Part shown: in pieces, positions 16,454 through 25,485 of the stretch
Numbering within the stretch: position 1 is the first letter of the stretch
Layout: every line of letters starts with the position of its first letter
Assembly: GCA_040905145.1 (NCBI GenBank)
Contig: JBBDSC010000127.1
Location: forward strand, 1 to 34,784
Source: DATGMS01 sp040905145
GTDB lineage: Bacteria > Bacteroidota > Bacteroidia > Cytophagales > Cyclobacteriaceae
Reading direction: 5' to 3'
Length of the DNA stretch: 34,784 nt
Program-made: the position numbers and the translations under genes
The notes under the pieces: generated by a model
What the model was told of the DNA's origin: nothing
Seen by the model: only the letters and a program-made list of their open reading frames with translations
Databases searched by the model: none

Positions 16454-17692
16454 CTATTGTCCATTTATTTCGCGGTTATACAAATTCTCGTTTTTATCCA
16501 CACATGCCACCGCTTGAATGATGGCATTTTTGTTTTTAACCGTTATGGGCTCATCTGAAACATAGTTTCTCATCCTGCTTCCAAAAAGGGTAACCGTCAG
16601 TTTTTTGTCTCCCCTAACCTCCATGAAATCCCAGGAGTTATTTTCAGGAACGGTAGTAAGCGCCGCATTACCTCCTGAAAATGCCTCCACATTGCTCAAA
16701 GAGGTATGGCCTTCCCCTTCAATGATGATGGGATGAAGGTTTTCCACCGGTTCCCCACTGTTGGCAATGATGGAACCTTGGGCAATTTGCCAGTTTCTGT
16801 TAAAGGTATTATTGCCTTTCTTATGGATTCCCACCGCTACGCAGTCAAAATTAAAGTTGGTCAACTGTCCATAGGAATCACCACCTAATAAAATCCCCCC
16901 ATAGGTTCCAAAGGTAAACACGTCCATCAATTGGGCGTTATCAGTATTATTAATCGAAAAGGCGAAAGACTTTTTTGCAATAACGGCATCAACAACGGCT
17001 GGACTATATTGTCCACCTATAAAACGTTGTATGGCAGGGTTTACATGACAGTGAAGTATTCTGGGAATATCGTAGCAATAATTAATTCGGATAAATTCCC
17101 CGCTGAGAGGATACCCATAGCAATGCTCGATAAGCATCAATTCACTGATTTTTTCCCTATCGGCATTGAAATCCATGGCCAGATATTCCCCATAAAAAGT
17201 CAGGCTTGATAAATAAACGCCCTGCGTAGAGCTTGTTTTTGAGGTCTGAATAGTGGCGGGATAGGGTATAATGGCATTGGGATCTTTGATGGTTTGCTCA
17301 GGATACCAAAACTGGATGCCTTTTATCTGAGTAGCCGTTTCCACCGTGATAAAAACATTTTTTTCATCAGTGATTTTAAAGACACTGCCAACGGGTTGTT
17401 TTTTGGAGGGATGGACCGTCCCCCTTGGTGTAGGCCCGTGCACGCCAATTAAGGACACGTTTTTTTTTAGAATTATCCCTCCATCTATGGGATAGGGTTC
17501 ATCAGAGGGTTCAACAAACAAAGAGGCGCCATGTTCTGTTGCCCAATCTATGGCTTTTTGTAGGTTTATGGCATTGGTTGCCGCAGTGTTTTCCGGCAAT
17601 ACATCAAATTCTCTTATACTCTTCTGTTTTTCTATTGCCCAACTTAAAGAACTATAGAGTAAAAGCAGAAATAAAAAGATGCCTTTTCTCAT
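16454..17692 (-). CDS. Right-handed beta-helix protein, pectate-lyase-superfamily-like
   Basis: This is a 412-residue exported protein with a Sec signal (MRKGIFLFLLLLYSSLSWA). The start resembles the pectate lyase 3 / GH28-GH55 entry region: REFDVLPENTAATNAINLQ, then AIDWATEHGASLFVEPSDEP and GGIILKKNVSLIGVHGP. The remainder repeats short strands (FITVETATQIKGIQFWYP, NAQLMDVFTFGTYGGILLGG, PIIIEGEGHTSLSNVEAF) as expected of a beta-helix. I cannot point to a secure catalytic triad, so lyase, hydrolase, or a non-catalytic role are all possible. It is 73 bases from the DUF3823 gene and overlaps or nearly touches the next gene, suggesting translational coupling. Confidence 0.75.
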   Translation of the reverse strand: MRKGIFLFLLLLYSSLSWAIEKQKSIREFDVLPENTAATNAINLQKAIDWATEHGASLFVEPSDEPYPIDGGIILKKNVSLIGVHGPTPRGTVHPSKKQPVGSVFKITDEKNVFITVETATQIKGIQFWYPEQTIKDPNAIIPYPATIQTSKTSSTQGVYLSSLTFYGEYLAMDFNADREKISELMLIEHCYGYPLSGEFIRINYCYDIPRILHCHVNPAIQRFIGGQYSPAVVDAVIAKKSFAFSINNTDNAQLMDVFTFGTYGGILLGGDSYGQLTNFNFDCVAVGIHKKGNNTFNRNWQIAQGSIIANSGEPVENLHPIIIEGEGHTSLSNVEAFSGGNAALTTVPENNSWDFMEVRGDKKLTVTLFGSRMRNYVSDEPITVKNKNAIIQAVACVDKNENLYNREINGQ

Positions 17693-17765
17693 GGATTTTT
17701 AACTGAAAATGTGATAAATAAATGATTTTAGGTATAACATTTGATGAATTTACCATTGACTGGAA

Positions 17766-18461
17766 TTAGATTCCCAACCGGACAGCAGGTGCATAATTGA
17801 ATTTGGCCTCAGGCACATCAATCAATGCACCAACCCTAAAAAAATATTGATGACCTGCTTCCAAATTTGCACTATTCGCTGGAATATCAATCTCCAGGGT
17901 AAAGGTTTCGTTGGGATCGACAACAGCATTAACAGCCATTTCAGTTGCCACAGTACGTATGGGTTGACCCGCAATTGGATTGGGATGGCCATATAAGCCT
18001 ATTCTACTAATATTATTATCCACATTTTGCTCAAGTCTAAAAGTGGCAATAATTTTTGAACCACTTTTGACGATGCTAACCTCATTAACCCTGATATAAG
18101 GCGTGACTATAAAGTCAAGCGTTGTTTTTCCATCGATCATGATCTCCTGCGCTTCTACAGGCACAAAATTTCCTCGTTCTGGCTGGACGGTATACGTATT
18201 AGGAAAGAGCATTTTATCCATGTATGTTCCATCGGGTTTAGCATTCAAATATTGATTGGCAACAGGATCATACCCGTGTTCAGTGAGTCGGATGTCCGTG
18301 CCACGAATTATATCCTGTTGCACCAACTCTTGTGTCTCCTCATCAATAAAGCTACCTGATAATTCAGCATTAGGACTTTCATAGTTATCTAATTCACAAG
18401 AGGCTAAAATTCCTGTAGTCGCTAAAATCATAGCAATAAGATTAAGCTTTAATTTTTTCAT
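17766..18461 (-). CDS. DUF3823 lipoprotein (SusE/F-like accessory)
   Basis: This 231-residue lipoprotein (signal ending in ILASC near residue 22) has the two-domain layout of DUF3823 proteins (PF12866, then PF18003). An N-terminal carboxypeptidase-regulatory-like sandwich starts at AELSGSFIDEETQELV, with IRLTEHGY and NAKPDGTYMDKMLFPNTY. A second domain follows from about residue 125 (IRVNEVSIVKSGSKIIATF, HQYFFRVGALIDVPEAKFN). Family members sit directly after SusD genes and are thought to be surface glycan-binding accessories; there is no enzymatic motif. It lies 52 bases after the SusD stop, which supports that placement. Confidence 0.9.
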   Translation of the reverse strand: MKKLKLNLIAMILATTGILASCELDNYESPNAELSGSFIDEETQELVQQDIIRGTDIRLTEHGYDPVANQYLNAKPDGTYMDKMLFPNTYTVQPERGNFVPVEAQEIMIDGKTTLDFIVTPYIRVNEVSIVKSGSKIIATFRLEQNVDNNISRIGLYGHPNPIAGQPIRTVATEMAVNAVVDPNETFTLEIDIPANSANLEAGHQYFFRVGALIDVPEAKFNYAPAVRLGI

Positions 18462-18513
18462 TTTGTTATTTTTTAATCAAATATCCTGATTTGAATAGAT
18501 TTTACACGTCTTT

Positions 18514-20397
18514 TTAATATTGAGGATTCTGCACCAAATCATTTGATCCTACACCCGGTATACTGACATAATAGAAATGTTGGGGGAAGGTTAAAGGGTT
18601 TTCCCTAGGAAGAGCTGATCGTACAAAAATATACTGGGGAGGATCTACTCTTAAATCGAGCAACGGCTTCAAGCCATGTCTTTGATAACTGTCAAAAATC
18701 AAGTGGAAATCCCTTCTTCTGATAAGGTCCCAATATCTTTTATTCTCGAAAGCCAATTCCACCTTTCTTTCCCGTAAAACATTTTCCAGGGTTAATGGAA
18801 TATCTACGGTATGGGCAGCTCTGCGACGGAGGCTATTGATGGCTTCCGCTGCCGTTGCCTGAGCATTATTGCCTGTATAGCCACTTTCCACTACAGATTC
18901 TGCATAATTAAGGAGAACCTCGGCATACCGGAATTCCATCCAGTCATTTCTGGATTGCCCCATATTAGGGTTTACAGGGGTTGATGAGAGAAACTTTTTA
19001 AAACTGAACCCTGTTCTGGACATATTTGCAGCCTGTATACCGGAGAAACCTGAATATTCAGTCCAATCAGCCGCACCAAATGTATAATACGGTACCCCAT
19101 CAACCTCAATAGATGTGTTGGTCTCGATCACGCCGGTACCATCAGGCTCCACATATCCGGCTTGGATAATAATAGTTTCGCCTTTCCATTCAGTCCCCGG
19201 AAGCACAACCGTGCCCCAAAGACGCGCATCCTTATCTTCAAAGATCGCGTAAGGAGTGTCAAATCTTAGATATTCCTTATCCGGATCATATCCGCTATAG
19301 TCGTTCACGTCAGCATCAAGGGTTGTGACAATTGGGGCCGATTCACCTGGACTTGAATAGCTTTCGTATGAGTCCACTAATTCCAAAGTGGGGTTCATAC
19401 GTCCAGGGTGAGGAGCTCCGTCCGATGTTTGGTTTGGATTAAACCAGAAGTCAAAACTATGCCCTGATGTTGGTTCTGTATAGCCTTTGATAAAGATGGC
19501 TTCTTGCAGGGCGTTGTTAGGGTCCTCAAATAATTTTCTATAATTTTCAGCTGCCTCTCCTGGACTACCAGGAGTTGGCATATAGAGTGAAAACGTGCCA
19601 GAGTTCATAATAGCTTCAGAAGCTTTAATACACTCTTCATAATATCTGTTCGCTTCAGAGGCATCCATACCTACTAGGTTTTGATCTACAGCAGGACCTG
19701 ATAGCGGAGCCTTGTCCCAATGCTTTGCTACCGAAGCGGCGTGAAGGGCTACTCTGGATTTGAGGGCGTAAGCAGCCCATTTGGTAGCCCGCCGAGAACT
19801 GCCATTCCCTGGTGGCAGGTGTTCAATTGCCCGGTCACATTCCTCGAGTACAAAATCCCAGGTTTCCTTTTCGGTACTCCTCGGTACTTTCAGGCTTTCT
19901 ACATCCCCTTCATAACTTTGAGTGCTCGTGATAAGCGGTACACCCCCGTATCTCTTAGCTAAGGCAAAGTAGGTAAAAGCTCGGAGAAAATGAGCTTCAC
20001 TCATTAGGACCTGCTTCTCTTCTTCGGTAAAGCTTAATGTAGGGATGGTTTCCATCAGGAGGTTAATGTCTCGATTGAGCCCGTAACCCCACCAAGGGAA
20101 ATTCCCCCCTCCATCAATAAGATGGCTGTACTCAGAATTAGCAGCGATATCGGTTTGGTTGGACGGTGTTATTCCAATGGTATTTATAGTAGCCGAATTA
20201 AATCCATTTCTGGTCCATGCGAAATCTTCTATAGGCAATTGAGAGTAGAGGTTTGCCATAAAGACTTGTACACCTTCCTGGCTTGCGAATAAGGCTTCAG
20301 CATCTAATTTATCCATTGGACGTAAATCCAAAGCATCTCCGCAACTGTGCAAGGCTAACACAGCAATTATGAAGAATGTTTTTCTAATTAGGTTCAT
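18514..20397 (-). CDS. SusD/RagB-family nutrient-binding lipoprotein
   Basis: This 627-residue SusD has a lipoprotein signal MNLIRKTFFIIAVLALHSC and the typical start LDLRPMDKLDAEALF. The canonical SusD helices are present: EAHFLRAFTYFALAKRYGGV near 135, WMEFRYAEVLLNYAE near 487 and RERKVELAFENKRYWDLIRR near 546. A long insert near 330-430, rich in D, Y and G, is larger than in the other SusD proteins here and may shape the ligand site (inference). It pairs with the SusC gene 30 bases upstream and is second in the seven-gene operon. The substrate is unknown. Confidence 0.97.
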   Translation of the reverse strand: MNLIRKTFFIIAVLALHSCGDALDLRPMDKLDAEALFASQEGVQVFMANLYSQLPIEDFAWTRNGFNSATINTIGITPSNQTDIAANSEYSHLIDGGGNFPWWGYGLNRDINLLMETIPTLSFTEEEKQVLMSEAHFLRAFTYFALAKRYGGVPLITSTQSYEGDVESLKVPRSTEKETWDFVLEECDRAIEHLPPGNGSSRRATKWAAYALKSRVALHAASVAKHWDKAPLSGPAVDQNLVGMDASEANRYYEECIKASEAIMNSGTFSLYMPTPGSPGEAAENYRKLFEDPNNALQEAIFIKGYTEPTSGHSFDFWFNPNQTSDGAPHPGRMNPTLELVDSYESYSSPGESAPIVTTLDADVNDYSGYDPDKEYLRFDTPYAIFEDKDARLWGTVVLPGTEWKGETIIIQAGYVEPDGTGVIETNTSIEVDGVPYYTFGAADWTEYSGFSGIQAANMSRTGFSFKKFLSSTPVNPNMGQSRNDWMEFRYAEVLLNYAESVVESGYTGNNAQATAAEAINSLRRRAAHTVDIPLTLENVLRERKVELAFENKRYWDLIRRRDFHLIFDSYQRHGLKPLLDLRVDPPQYIFVRSALPRENPLTFPQHFYYVSIPGVGSNDLVQNPQY

Positions 20398-20427
20398 ATT
20401 TGTTGGTTATTATTAATTTTATATTTA

Positions 20428-23400
20428 TTAAAATCTTACATTCACTCCTAGGTTATAACTCTTTTGTAAAGGATAAACCCACCCTGTGTTAAGCGCTCCC
20501 TCAGTTTTCTCGGGGTCAAAAGATTTAACGTAGGGATCGGTTATCGTAAGGAGGTTGTGACCGTTGACATACAACCTTACATTGCTGAATCCGATGCTCT
20601 CTATGAGACTTGGTGAAAATGTATATCCCAATTCCAAACTCTTGAAACGAAGGTAAGACGCATCTCTCCTCCAAGCCGCACTTTCAGAGTACATAGCACC
20701 AACATCTGCTTGCCGACGAGCTGCAGGCCACTCACCACTAACCCATTCACTATCTGGATTATAGGGATCAGCTTTGTGCCATCTGTCGGAGAAATAAGCA
20801 GGTTGGTTTCCATCTGCCCATAATACGGTTGCATAAGCATGGGTGAACCTTAAAGAGTAATTCCCTGAACCTTGAAACAAAGCATTCATGTCAAATCGTT
20901 TCCAAGATGCATTTAAGGTTAGTCCAAAATGCAATTTAGGATTTCCACCCCAGAACAAAGGAAGATTGTCATTCCCGTCTATTATCCCATCGCCATTTAC
21001 ATCCCTGTACCTGAAGTCCCCGGGAAGTTCGCGCGTGTTGCCAAGGTCGCCGTTTTGTATGGGGGCAAATACAACTTCTTCCTCGTTTTGAAATTGCCCT
21101 TCCAGGTCATAGCCCCAAACTATGTCGTTCCATCGTTCGAGAGGTCCGCCTCTCCACCTATCCATGCTATTCACAAAAGGGCCTCTTTCGACGTACACAC
21201 TCATTGTACGGGCGAAGTTAAAGTTCCCTCCTATACCGTATTGAAAATCGCCGATCATATTATTATGCTCAAAGGAAAAATCCATCCCACGTACACGGTC
21301 GCTGTTAAGGTTTTCTTGAGGTAAGTTACCGCCAAAGGTATTCGGTAAAGAAACGTTCCTCTGTGCAAGTAAGCCTGTTCTATCCCTTTGATATACATCG
21401 AGTTCCATGTTGAATTTTCCATTAAATAAACCCAACTCAATACCAATGTCTTTGATACTGGATTCCATCCAGGTAAGGTTTTGGTTTACGATCGCAGGAG
21501 AACGTGCTCCTGCGGTCCAATTTCCATTTACAAATTCATAACCTCCGCCGCCCGAAGTAGAGAATCCCGGAACAAATTGAAAAGGGGCACCCGCATCTTG
21601 TCCTATAATACCGTAAGAACCTCTAAACTTAAGGTTGGAGATAAAATTTATATTGTCCTTAAAAAAATTTTCTTCAGAGATTCTCCAACCACCTGAAACA
21701 ACTGGAAAAAAGCCCCACCTTCTGTCCGGATGATAACGGTATGACCCATCGTACCTTGCAGCAACTTCAATAAGATATTTACCCATGTAGTCGTAGGTCG
21801 TTCGTCCAATATAAGAAATACTGGCATCTTGACTTTCTATGCCGCTATTTCGCATATTATTTGTTCCCGCCATGTCTACTTGATCAATGGTATAAAATTG
21901 ATATTCTCTGCTAAGGGCAGAATTTCTCCCCCAACCCTGGCGCTGTTCGTAAACCAGGGTCACTCCCAGGTTGTGACGTTCATCCACAGTGGTATTGTAT
22001 AGCAGATGACCCTGAAAGGTAGTCCGGTTGTTATCTATGTTTTGGTTATGAATGGATGAAGGGCTGCGCAAAGTATTGGGTATATAGGTATCATTATCTG
22101 CATCATAAGTGTAGAGATTGAAACTTTTATTCAAGGCTTTATGCATTATATGGGTGTTGTCATAGGAACCAAGAGCTTTTGCACTCAGACCTTCAAGGAA
22201 TGGAAATTTATAGGTCAAAGAGATTTGAGACCGGAATTGTTTAGTTACGCTTTCATTATAACCGACTAATTCAGGATCGGAGAGTGCCAAAGGATTAAAA
22301 CTCTGCCCGTCCCTCACATCGGCATAATAATTAGGGTTGCCATTAGCATAAGGTTGATTTGAAGGCAGGCTCGATATAGTTCCTCTAAGGATATCAAAAG
22401 CACTAAACGACGGTCCTGTTGACTTGTCAAAACGCCCTGAAAGATTTATATCAGCCACCAGGTTTTCCGTCAGATCGACTGATATATTGGATCTCAAGTT
22501 ATATTTCTCGTAGTTAAAAGCGTCGCTTCTGGCAAGCCCGTCCTCTTGAAGAAAGCCAAGACTAGTAAAGTACCTAACGTTATCACTACCTCCATTCACG
22601 GTGAGACTATGCTGTTGTTGCATTGAAAAATTTTTCATTGTTTCGTCATACCAATCTATGCTTTCATATCCGGGACCTCCTTGTTGCCAATTTTGAAGTT
22701 CTTCTTCCGTTAAGAAAGGGTTCTGCCCAATATTAACATTGGCATCGTTACGTATTTGCATATATTGAAAAGCATTTGCCATCTGCGGCATTTCGGTAGG
22801 AGTTTGAACACCTACCACACCATTATATTGGAATACAGGCGCCCCCTTAGAGCCTTTTTTGGTAGTGACAATGATCACACCATTGGCAGCATTAAAACCG
22901 TAAATTGCAGCGGACGCATCCTTGAGCACGGATATGCTTTCTATGTCTTCTGGGTTAAGTCTCTGGAACTCATTTCCACCGTCACGGGCTATTCCGTCAA
23001 TAACATACAAAGGAGCACCAAAACCCCTAATATCAATTGATGTAAGAAGATCTCCCGGCGCACCTGAATGTTGACGGATTTGTAGACCCGATACCTTTCC
23101 TTGTAACGACTGAGCTAAACTGGTATGTGTGGTAGTCTGGATTTCTTCCGCCGTAATATTACTAATCGCCCCGGTCAGGTTTTCTTTCTTTTGCTCCCCA
23201 TATCCCACTACTACAAATTCCTCTAAACTTTGCGTATCCTCCTCCAAGGTGATATCTATAACAGTTCTTCCATTCACTGCCACTTCCTGTGTAATATAAC
23301 CAATGGATGAAAAAACCAAAGTATCATTTTCGTTTGGCACAGTAACGCTATAGTTACCTTCAACATCGGTGACTGTGCCTGTACCTGTACCCTTTACCAA

Positions 23401-23613
23401 TATATTGACCCCGGGTATGCCCAATCCATCAGATGATGAGGCTACTGTACCCGATACATCTATGGCGGCACTGATAATGGCCACTTCAGAAATGCTTTTT
23501 GCTTCTTGTGAATCATCATTCGCAAAGGATGGGCCGACGAATAGGAGCTGGCCTAAAATACCCATACATGAATAACCTGTAACTCTGATGAGTCTGTAAA
23601 GTAATTCTTTCAT
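20428..23613 (-). CDS. SusC-like TonB-dependent receptor (GxGYxYP operon)
   Basis: This 1061-residue receptor has a normal ATG start at 23613 (MKELLYRLIRVTGYSCMG), a Sec signal, and a regulatory-like domain from DVSGTVASSSDGLGIPG to VIDITLEED. The TonB-box-like EEFVVVGYGEQ has F where the paralogues have V. The plug carries PLYVVDGIARDG and AAIYGFNAANGVIIVTTKKG, and the barrel ends in LGVNVRF. It is the first gene of the operon that also encodes SusD, DUF3823, the beta-helix protein, the TIM-barrel-like protein and both GxGYxYP proteins, so it probably imports the product of those enzymes. The N-terminal ~120 codons are nearly the same as in the receptors at 1092 and 10899, while the barrel differs strongly. 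Confidence 0.97.
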   Translation of the reverse strand: MKELLYRLIRVTGYSCMGILGQLLFVGPSFANDDSQEAKSISEVAIISAAIDVSGTVASSSDGLGIPGVNILVKGTGTGTVTDVEGNYSVTVPNENDTLVFSSIGYITQEVAVNGRTVIDITLEEDTQSLEEFVVVGYGEQKKENLTGAISNITAEEIQTTTHTSLAQSLQGKVSGLQIRQHSGAPGDLLTSIDIRGFGAPLYVIDGIARDGGNEFQRLNPEDIESISVLKDASAAIYGFNAANGVIIVTTKKGSKGAPVFQYNGVVGVQTPTEMPQMANAFQYMQIRNDANVNIGQNPFLTEEELQNWQQGGPGYESIDWYDETMKNFSMQQQHSLTVNGGSDNVRYFTSLGFLQEDGLARSDAFNYEKYNLRSNISVDLTENLVADINLSGRFDKSTGPSFSAFDILRGTISSLPSNQPYANGNPNYYADVRDGQSFNPLALSDPELVGYNESVTKQFRSQISLTYKFPFLEGLSAKALGSYDNTHIMHKALNKSFNLYTYDADNDTYIPNTLRSPSSIHNQNIDNNRTTFQGHLLYNTTVDERHNLGVTLVYEQRQGWGRNSALSREYQFYTIDQVDMAGTNNMRNSGIESQDASISYIGRTTYDYMGKYLIEVAARYDGSYRYHPDRRWGFFPVVSGGWRISEENFFKDNINFISNLKFRGSYGIIGQDAGAPFQFVPGFSTSGGGGYEFVNGNWTAGARSPAIVNQNLTWMESSIKDIGIELGLFNGKFNMELDVYQRDRTGLLAQRNVSLPNTFGGNLPQENLNSDRVRGMDFSFEHNNMIGDFQYGIGGNFNFARTMSVYVERGPFVNSMDRWRGGPLERWNDIVWGYDLEGQFQNEEEVVFAPIQNGDLGNTRELPGDFRYRDVNGDGIIDGNDNLPLFWGGNPKLHFGLTLNASWKRFDMNALFQGSGNYSLRFTHAYATVLWADGNQPAYFSDRWHKADPYNPDSEWVSGEWPAARRQADVGAMYSESAAWRRDASYLRFKSLELGYTFSPSLIESIGFSNVRLYVNGHNLLTITDPYVKSFDPEKTEGALNTGWVYPLQKSYNLGVNVRF

Positions 23614-23700
23614 ATTTTTGTGGTTGTTGATTAGACATAGTTTATCTGCATTCCTATCCTTAGCAGGTTGGCAGCCTTTTCCAAGGGGTAGGATCTTAGT
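23614..23700 (-). promoter_or_regulatory. Conserved SusC 5' leader, copy 3 (one hairpin)
   Basis: This is homologous to copies 1 and 2 but keeps only the start-proximal hairpin, at 23652-23693. TCCTA pairs with TAGGA and CCTT with AAGG, with a loop containing GGCTGCCAACCTGCT. The conserved AGATAAACTATGTCTAATC and the CA-rich run before the ATG are present. The GCCG stem seen in the other two copies is missing, so that hairpin may be optional or lost. The rest of 23614-23928 holds the promoter, the A/T element and the inverted repeat listed separately, with no gene. Confidence 0.55.
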
Positions 23701-23778
23701 AAGAAATAATTGCTAGGTAAGGTCAGGAGAATGTTCCATGCAAAAGGTTTAACAGCACTTTACGTGTATCAGTAAAAT

Positions 23779-23786
23779 CAAAGATA
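23779..23786 (-). promoter_or_regulatory. Probable -7 promoter box for the GxGYxYP operon
   Basis: On the minus strand this is TATCTTTG, an exact match to the Bacteroidota -7 consensus TAnnTTTG. It lies about 165 bases before the SusC ATG and just downstream of TTACATT and the A/T-rich element. The flank ATTTTACTG, then GCTGTTAAAC and TTTTG, is also found upstream of the SusC at 1092. No clean -33 TTTG box is visible, which may mean that an activator is needed. Confidence 0.5.
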
Positions 23787-23790
23787 GCTC

Positions 23791-23850
23791 AATGTAATTC
23801 CATTTTGGAAAAAATCATATATTTTCATCCATTTTTCTAAGAAAAAATTA
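23791..23850 (-). promoter_or_regulatory. A/T-rich upstream element, copy 3
   Basis: AATGTAA is followed by a short palindrome (TTCCA-TTT-TGGAA), AAAAATCATATATTTT and TTTTTCTAAGAAAAAA, in the same order as at 1401-1456 and 11064-11120. It lies directly upstream of the proposed -7 box. A regulator site or curved UP-like element is inferred from position and conservation among the three copies. Confidence 0.4.
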
Positions 23851-23863
23851 TCCTTACAGGTTT

Positions 23864-23913
23864 GAAAATGAATTTGGAATATTTTAAATTTAAAGTATTC
23901 CAAATTCATTTTC
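23864..23913 (-). terminator. 18-bp perfect inverted repeat after SusD, probable terminator
   Basis: Arms at 23864-23881 and 23896-23913 are perfect complements over 18 bases, starting GAAAATGAATTTGG. The 14-base middle can extend the stem by several A-T and one G-U pair, so the whole 50 bases is nearly one palindrome. It begins 16 bases after the SusD stop at 23929 and lies upstream of the next operon's promoter. No U-run follows, so it may act as a bidirectional terminator or mRNA end-protecting hairpin. Confidence 0.5.
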
Positions 23914-23928
23914 GTGCAATTTCGGATA

Positions 23929-25467
23929 TCAATAACCCGGATTCTGCTCAAGATTACCGATTAGGACTTCCCTTATAGGGATAGGAAACAGTAACCGCTC
24001 CTGCGTTACATTATAACTAAAATCCGGTAAGTACGATTCTCCAGAATAGTAATCCTTTAGATATTCTCCGTGTTGGGTCATCACTTCTATTGCTTTGTCG
24101 GTCCTGACAAGATCCAACCATCTTTTGTTCTCAAAAGCAAGTTCCACCCGTCTTTCATGAGCAATGATTTCGCGCAATAAGAACTGATCAGTTTCAGTGG
24201 AAGCGGCTAAACCTGCCCGGATCCTGACTGGGTTTAAATAGGTTAATGCTTCTGTAGCTTTACCCTGTTCGTTCAAAACCTCCGCAAGAGAAAGCAGAGC
24301 CTCTGAATACCGGTATATCGGGAAATTATCGTCCGTATTTTGTTGTAAGCTATGAGAATGAAGATATTTTTTGATATAGGGATAGGATCTTTTTCCTGGA
24401 GGGGTAGTGTAGTTGATAGGGCTTTTTACTGCCTCAATAAACATATTCCCAATATTTCCCGTACCTTCAGCAACAGCTATGGAAGCAGGCAAACGTTGAT
24501 CGCCGGTTTCATAGCTGTTAATCAATTCCCAGGTGGGCATGTTCCATCCCCCACCTTGGTGGTTTGTTGACGTAATACCAGTTAACATGCTAACATCAGC
24601 AGCAAGAGGTAGAAAAACGTAGACAAACTCGCTATGCTGTCCCTGGTTACCTTGCTGGTATTGGATTTCAAATATTGACTCTACACTGTTTTTATTGGAT
24701 AGACTGAAAACTGAAGCATAGTCAGGAAGTAAATCATAACCTATTTCCAGGAGATTTCTTAATTCTGATTCCGCCATCGAATAATTTTTCCGGGTCAAAT
24801 AAACATCGGCCAGCAACATTCTTGCAGCCCCTTGGGTAGCACGGCCGTTCTGGGGGAAGTCGGTTTCCGGAAGTTTTTGAATCGCTTCCTGTAAATCCAT
24901 CTCAATGGCCTGATAAACTTCGTCTACCGGTGAACGTTGTATATAAGCATCATCTACCCCTTTTACCGAATTGAGATAAAGGGGCACACCACCAAAATAC
25001 CTAACCAAATCAAAGTAAAATAAGGCCCTTAAAAATTTGGCTTGTCCTGTAATATTATCTGCTGCTTGTTGGCTTAGAGCTGCATCTGGAATAAATCCCA
25101 GAATTTCATTGGCACGTCCAATCCCAATATAACATGAATTGTATTTGCTGGCTACGAGATTGCTTTGATTGTTATCTAAAAAGAAATCTGTATATTCTCT
25201 TTCCACATAACCACCTCCACGATTAGTAATATTAAATTCCAAATGCGTATTATCGGACCGCATTTCACCCATCGTCCAGGCTGCAGTTGAACCTTTTGCA
25301 CCTCTTATTGCTGCATAAGCCCCTACCAATGCCTGATCGAATTGAGCCTCAGTTTTGTAAAAATTCCCAGTTGTAATCGAACTCTCAGGCACCAAATCCA
25401 GGAAACTCTCCGAACAGGAGGTTAAGAGCAAAGGAACTGTTATCAATATATAAATTAGCTTTTTCAT
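23929..25467 (-). CDS. SusD/RagB-family nutrient-binding lipoprotein
   Basis: This 512-residue SusD has the lipoprotein signal MKKLIYILITVPLLLTSC and the usual FLDLVPESSITTGNFYKTEA. Canonical helices are AKFLRALFYFDLVRYFGGVP near 137, YRYSEALLSLAEVLNEQGK near 385 and ERRVELAFENKRWLDLVRTD near 440. The C-terminus LLFPIPIREVLIGNLEQNPG is the standard SusD ending. It lies 18 bases after its SusC partner. It is followed by a strong inverted repeat and then by a new promoter, so this pair is a separate transcription unit without enzyme genes. Confidence 0.97.
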   Translation of the reverse strand: MKKLIYILITVPLLLTSCSESFLDLVPESSITTGNFYKTEAQFDQALVGAYAAIRGAKGSTAAWTMGEMRSDNTHLEFNITNRGGGYVEREYTDFFLDNNQSNLVASKYNSCYIGIGRANEILGFIPDAALSQQAADNITGQAKFLRALFYFDLVRYFGGVPLYLNSVKGVDDAYIQRSPVDEVYQAIEMDLQEAIQKLPETDFPQNGRATQGAARMLLADVYLTRKNYSMAESELRNLLEIGYDLLPDYASVFSLSNKNSVESIFEIQYQQGNQGQHSEFVYVFLPLAADVSMLTGITSTNHQGGGWNMPTWELINSYETGDQRLPASIAVAEGTGNIGNMFIEAVKSPINYTTPPGKRSYPYIKKYLHSHSLQQNTDDNFPIYRYSEALLSLAEVLNEQGKATEALTYLNPVRIRAGLAASTETDQFLLREIIAHERRVELAFENKRWLDLVRTDKAIEVMTQHGEYLKDYYSGESYLPDFSYNVTQERLLFPIPIREVLIGNLEQNPGY

Positions 25468-25485
25468 ATCTTTGGTTAAATTAAA

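Noticed and set aside
16454..16464. An 11-base gene overlap as evidence for programmed coupling
   Set aside because: The overlap exists only if the upstream ATG at 16464 is used; the ATG at 16434 gives a better lipoprotein signal and leaves a 19-base gap.
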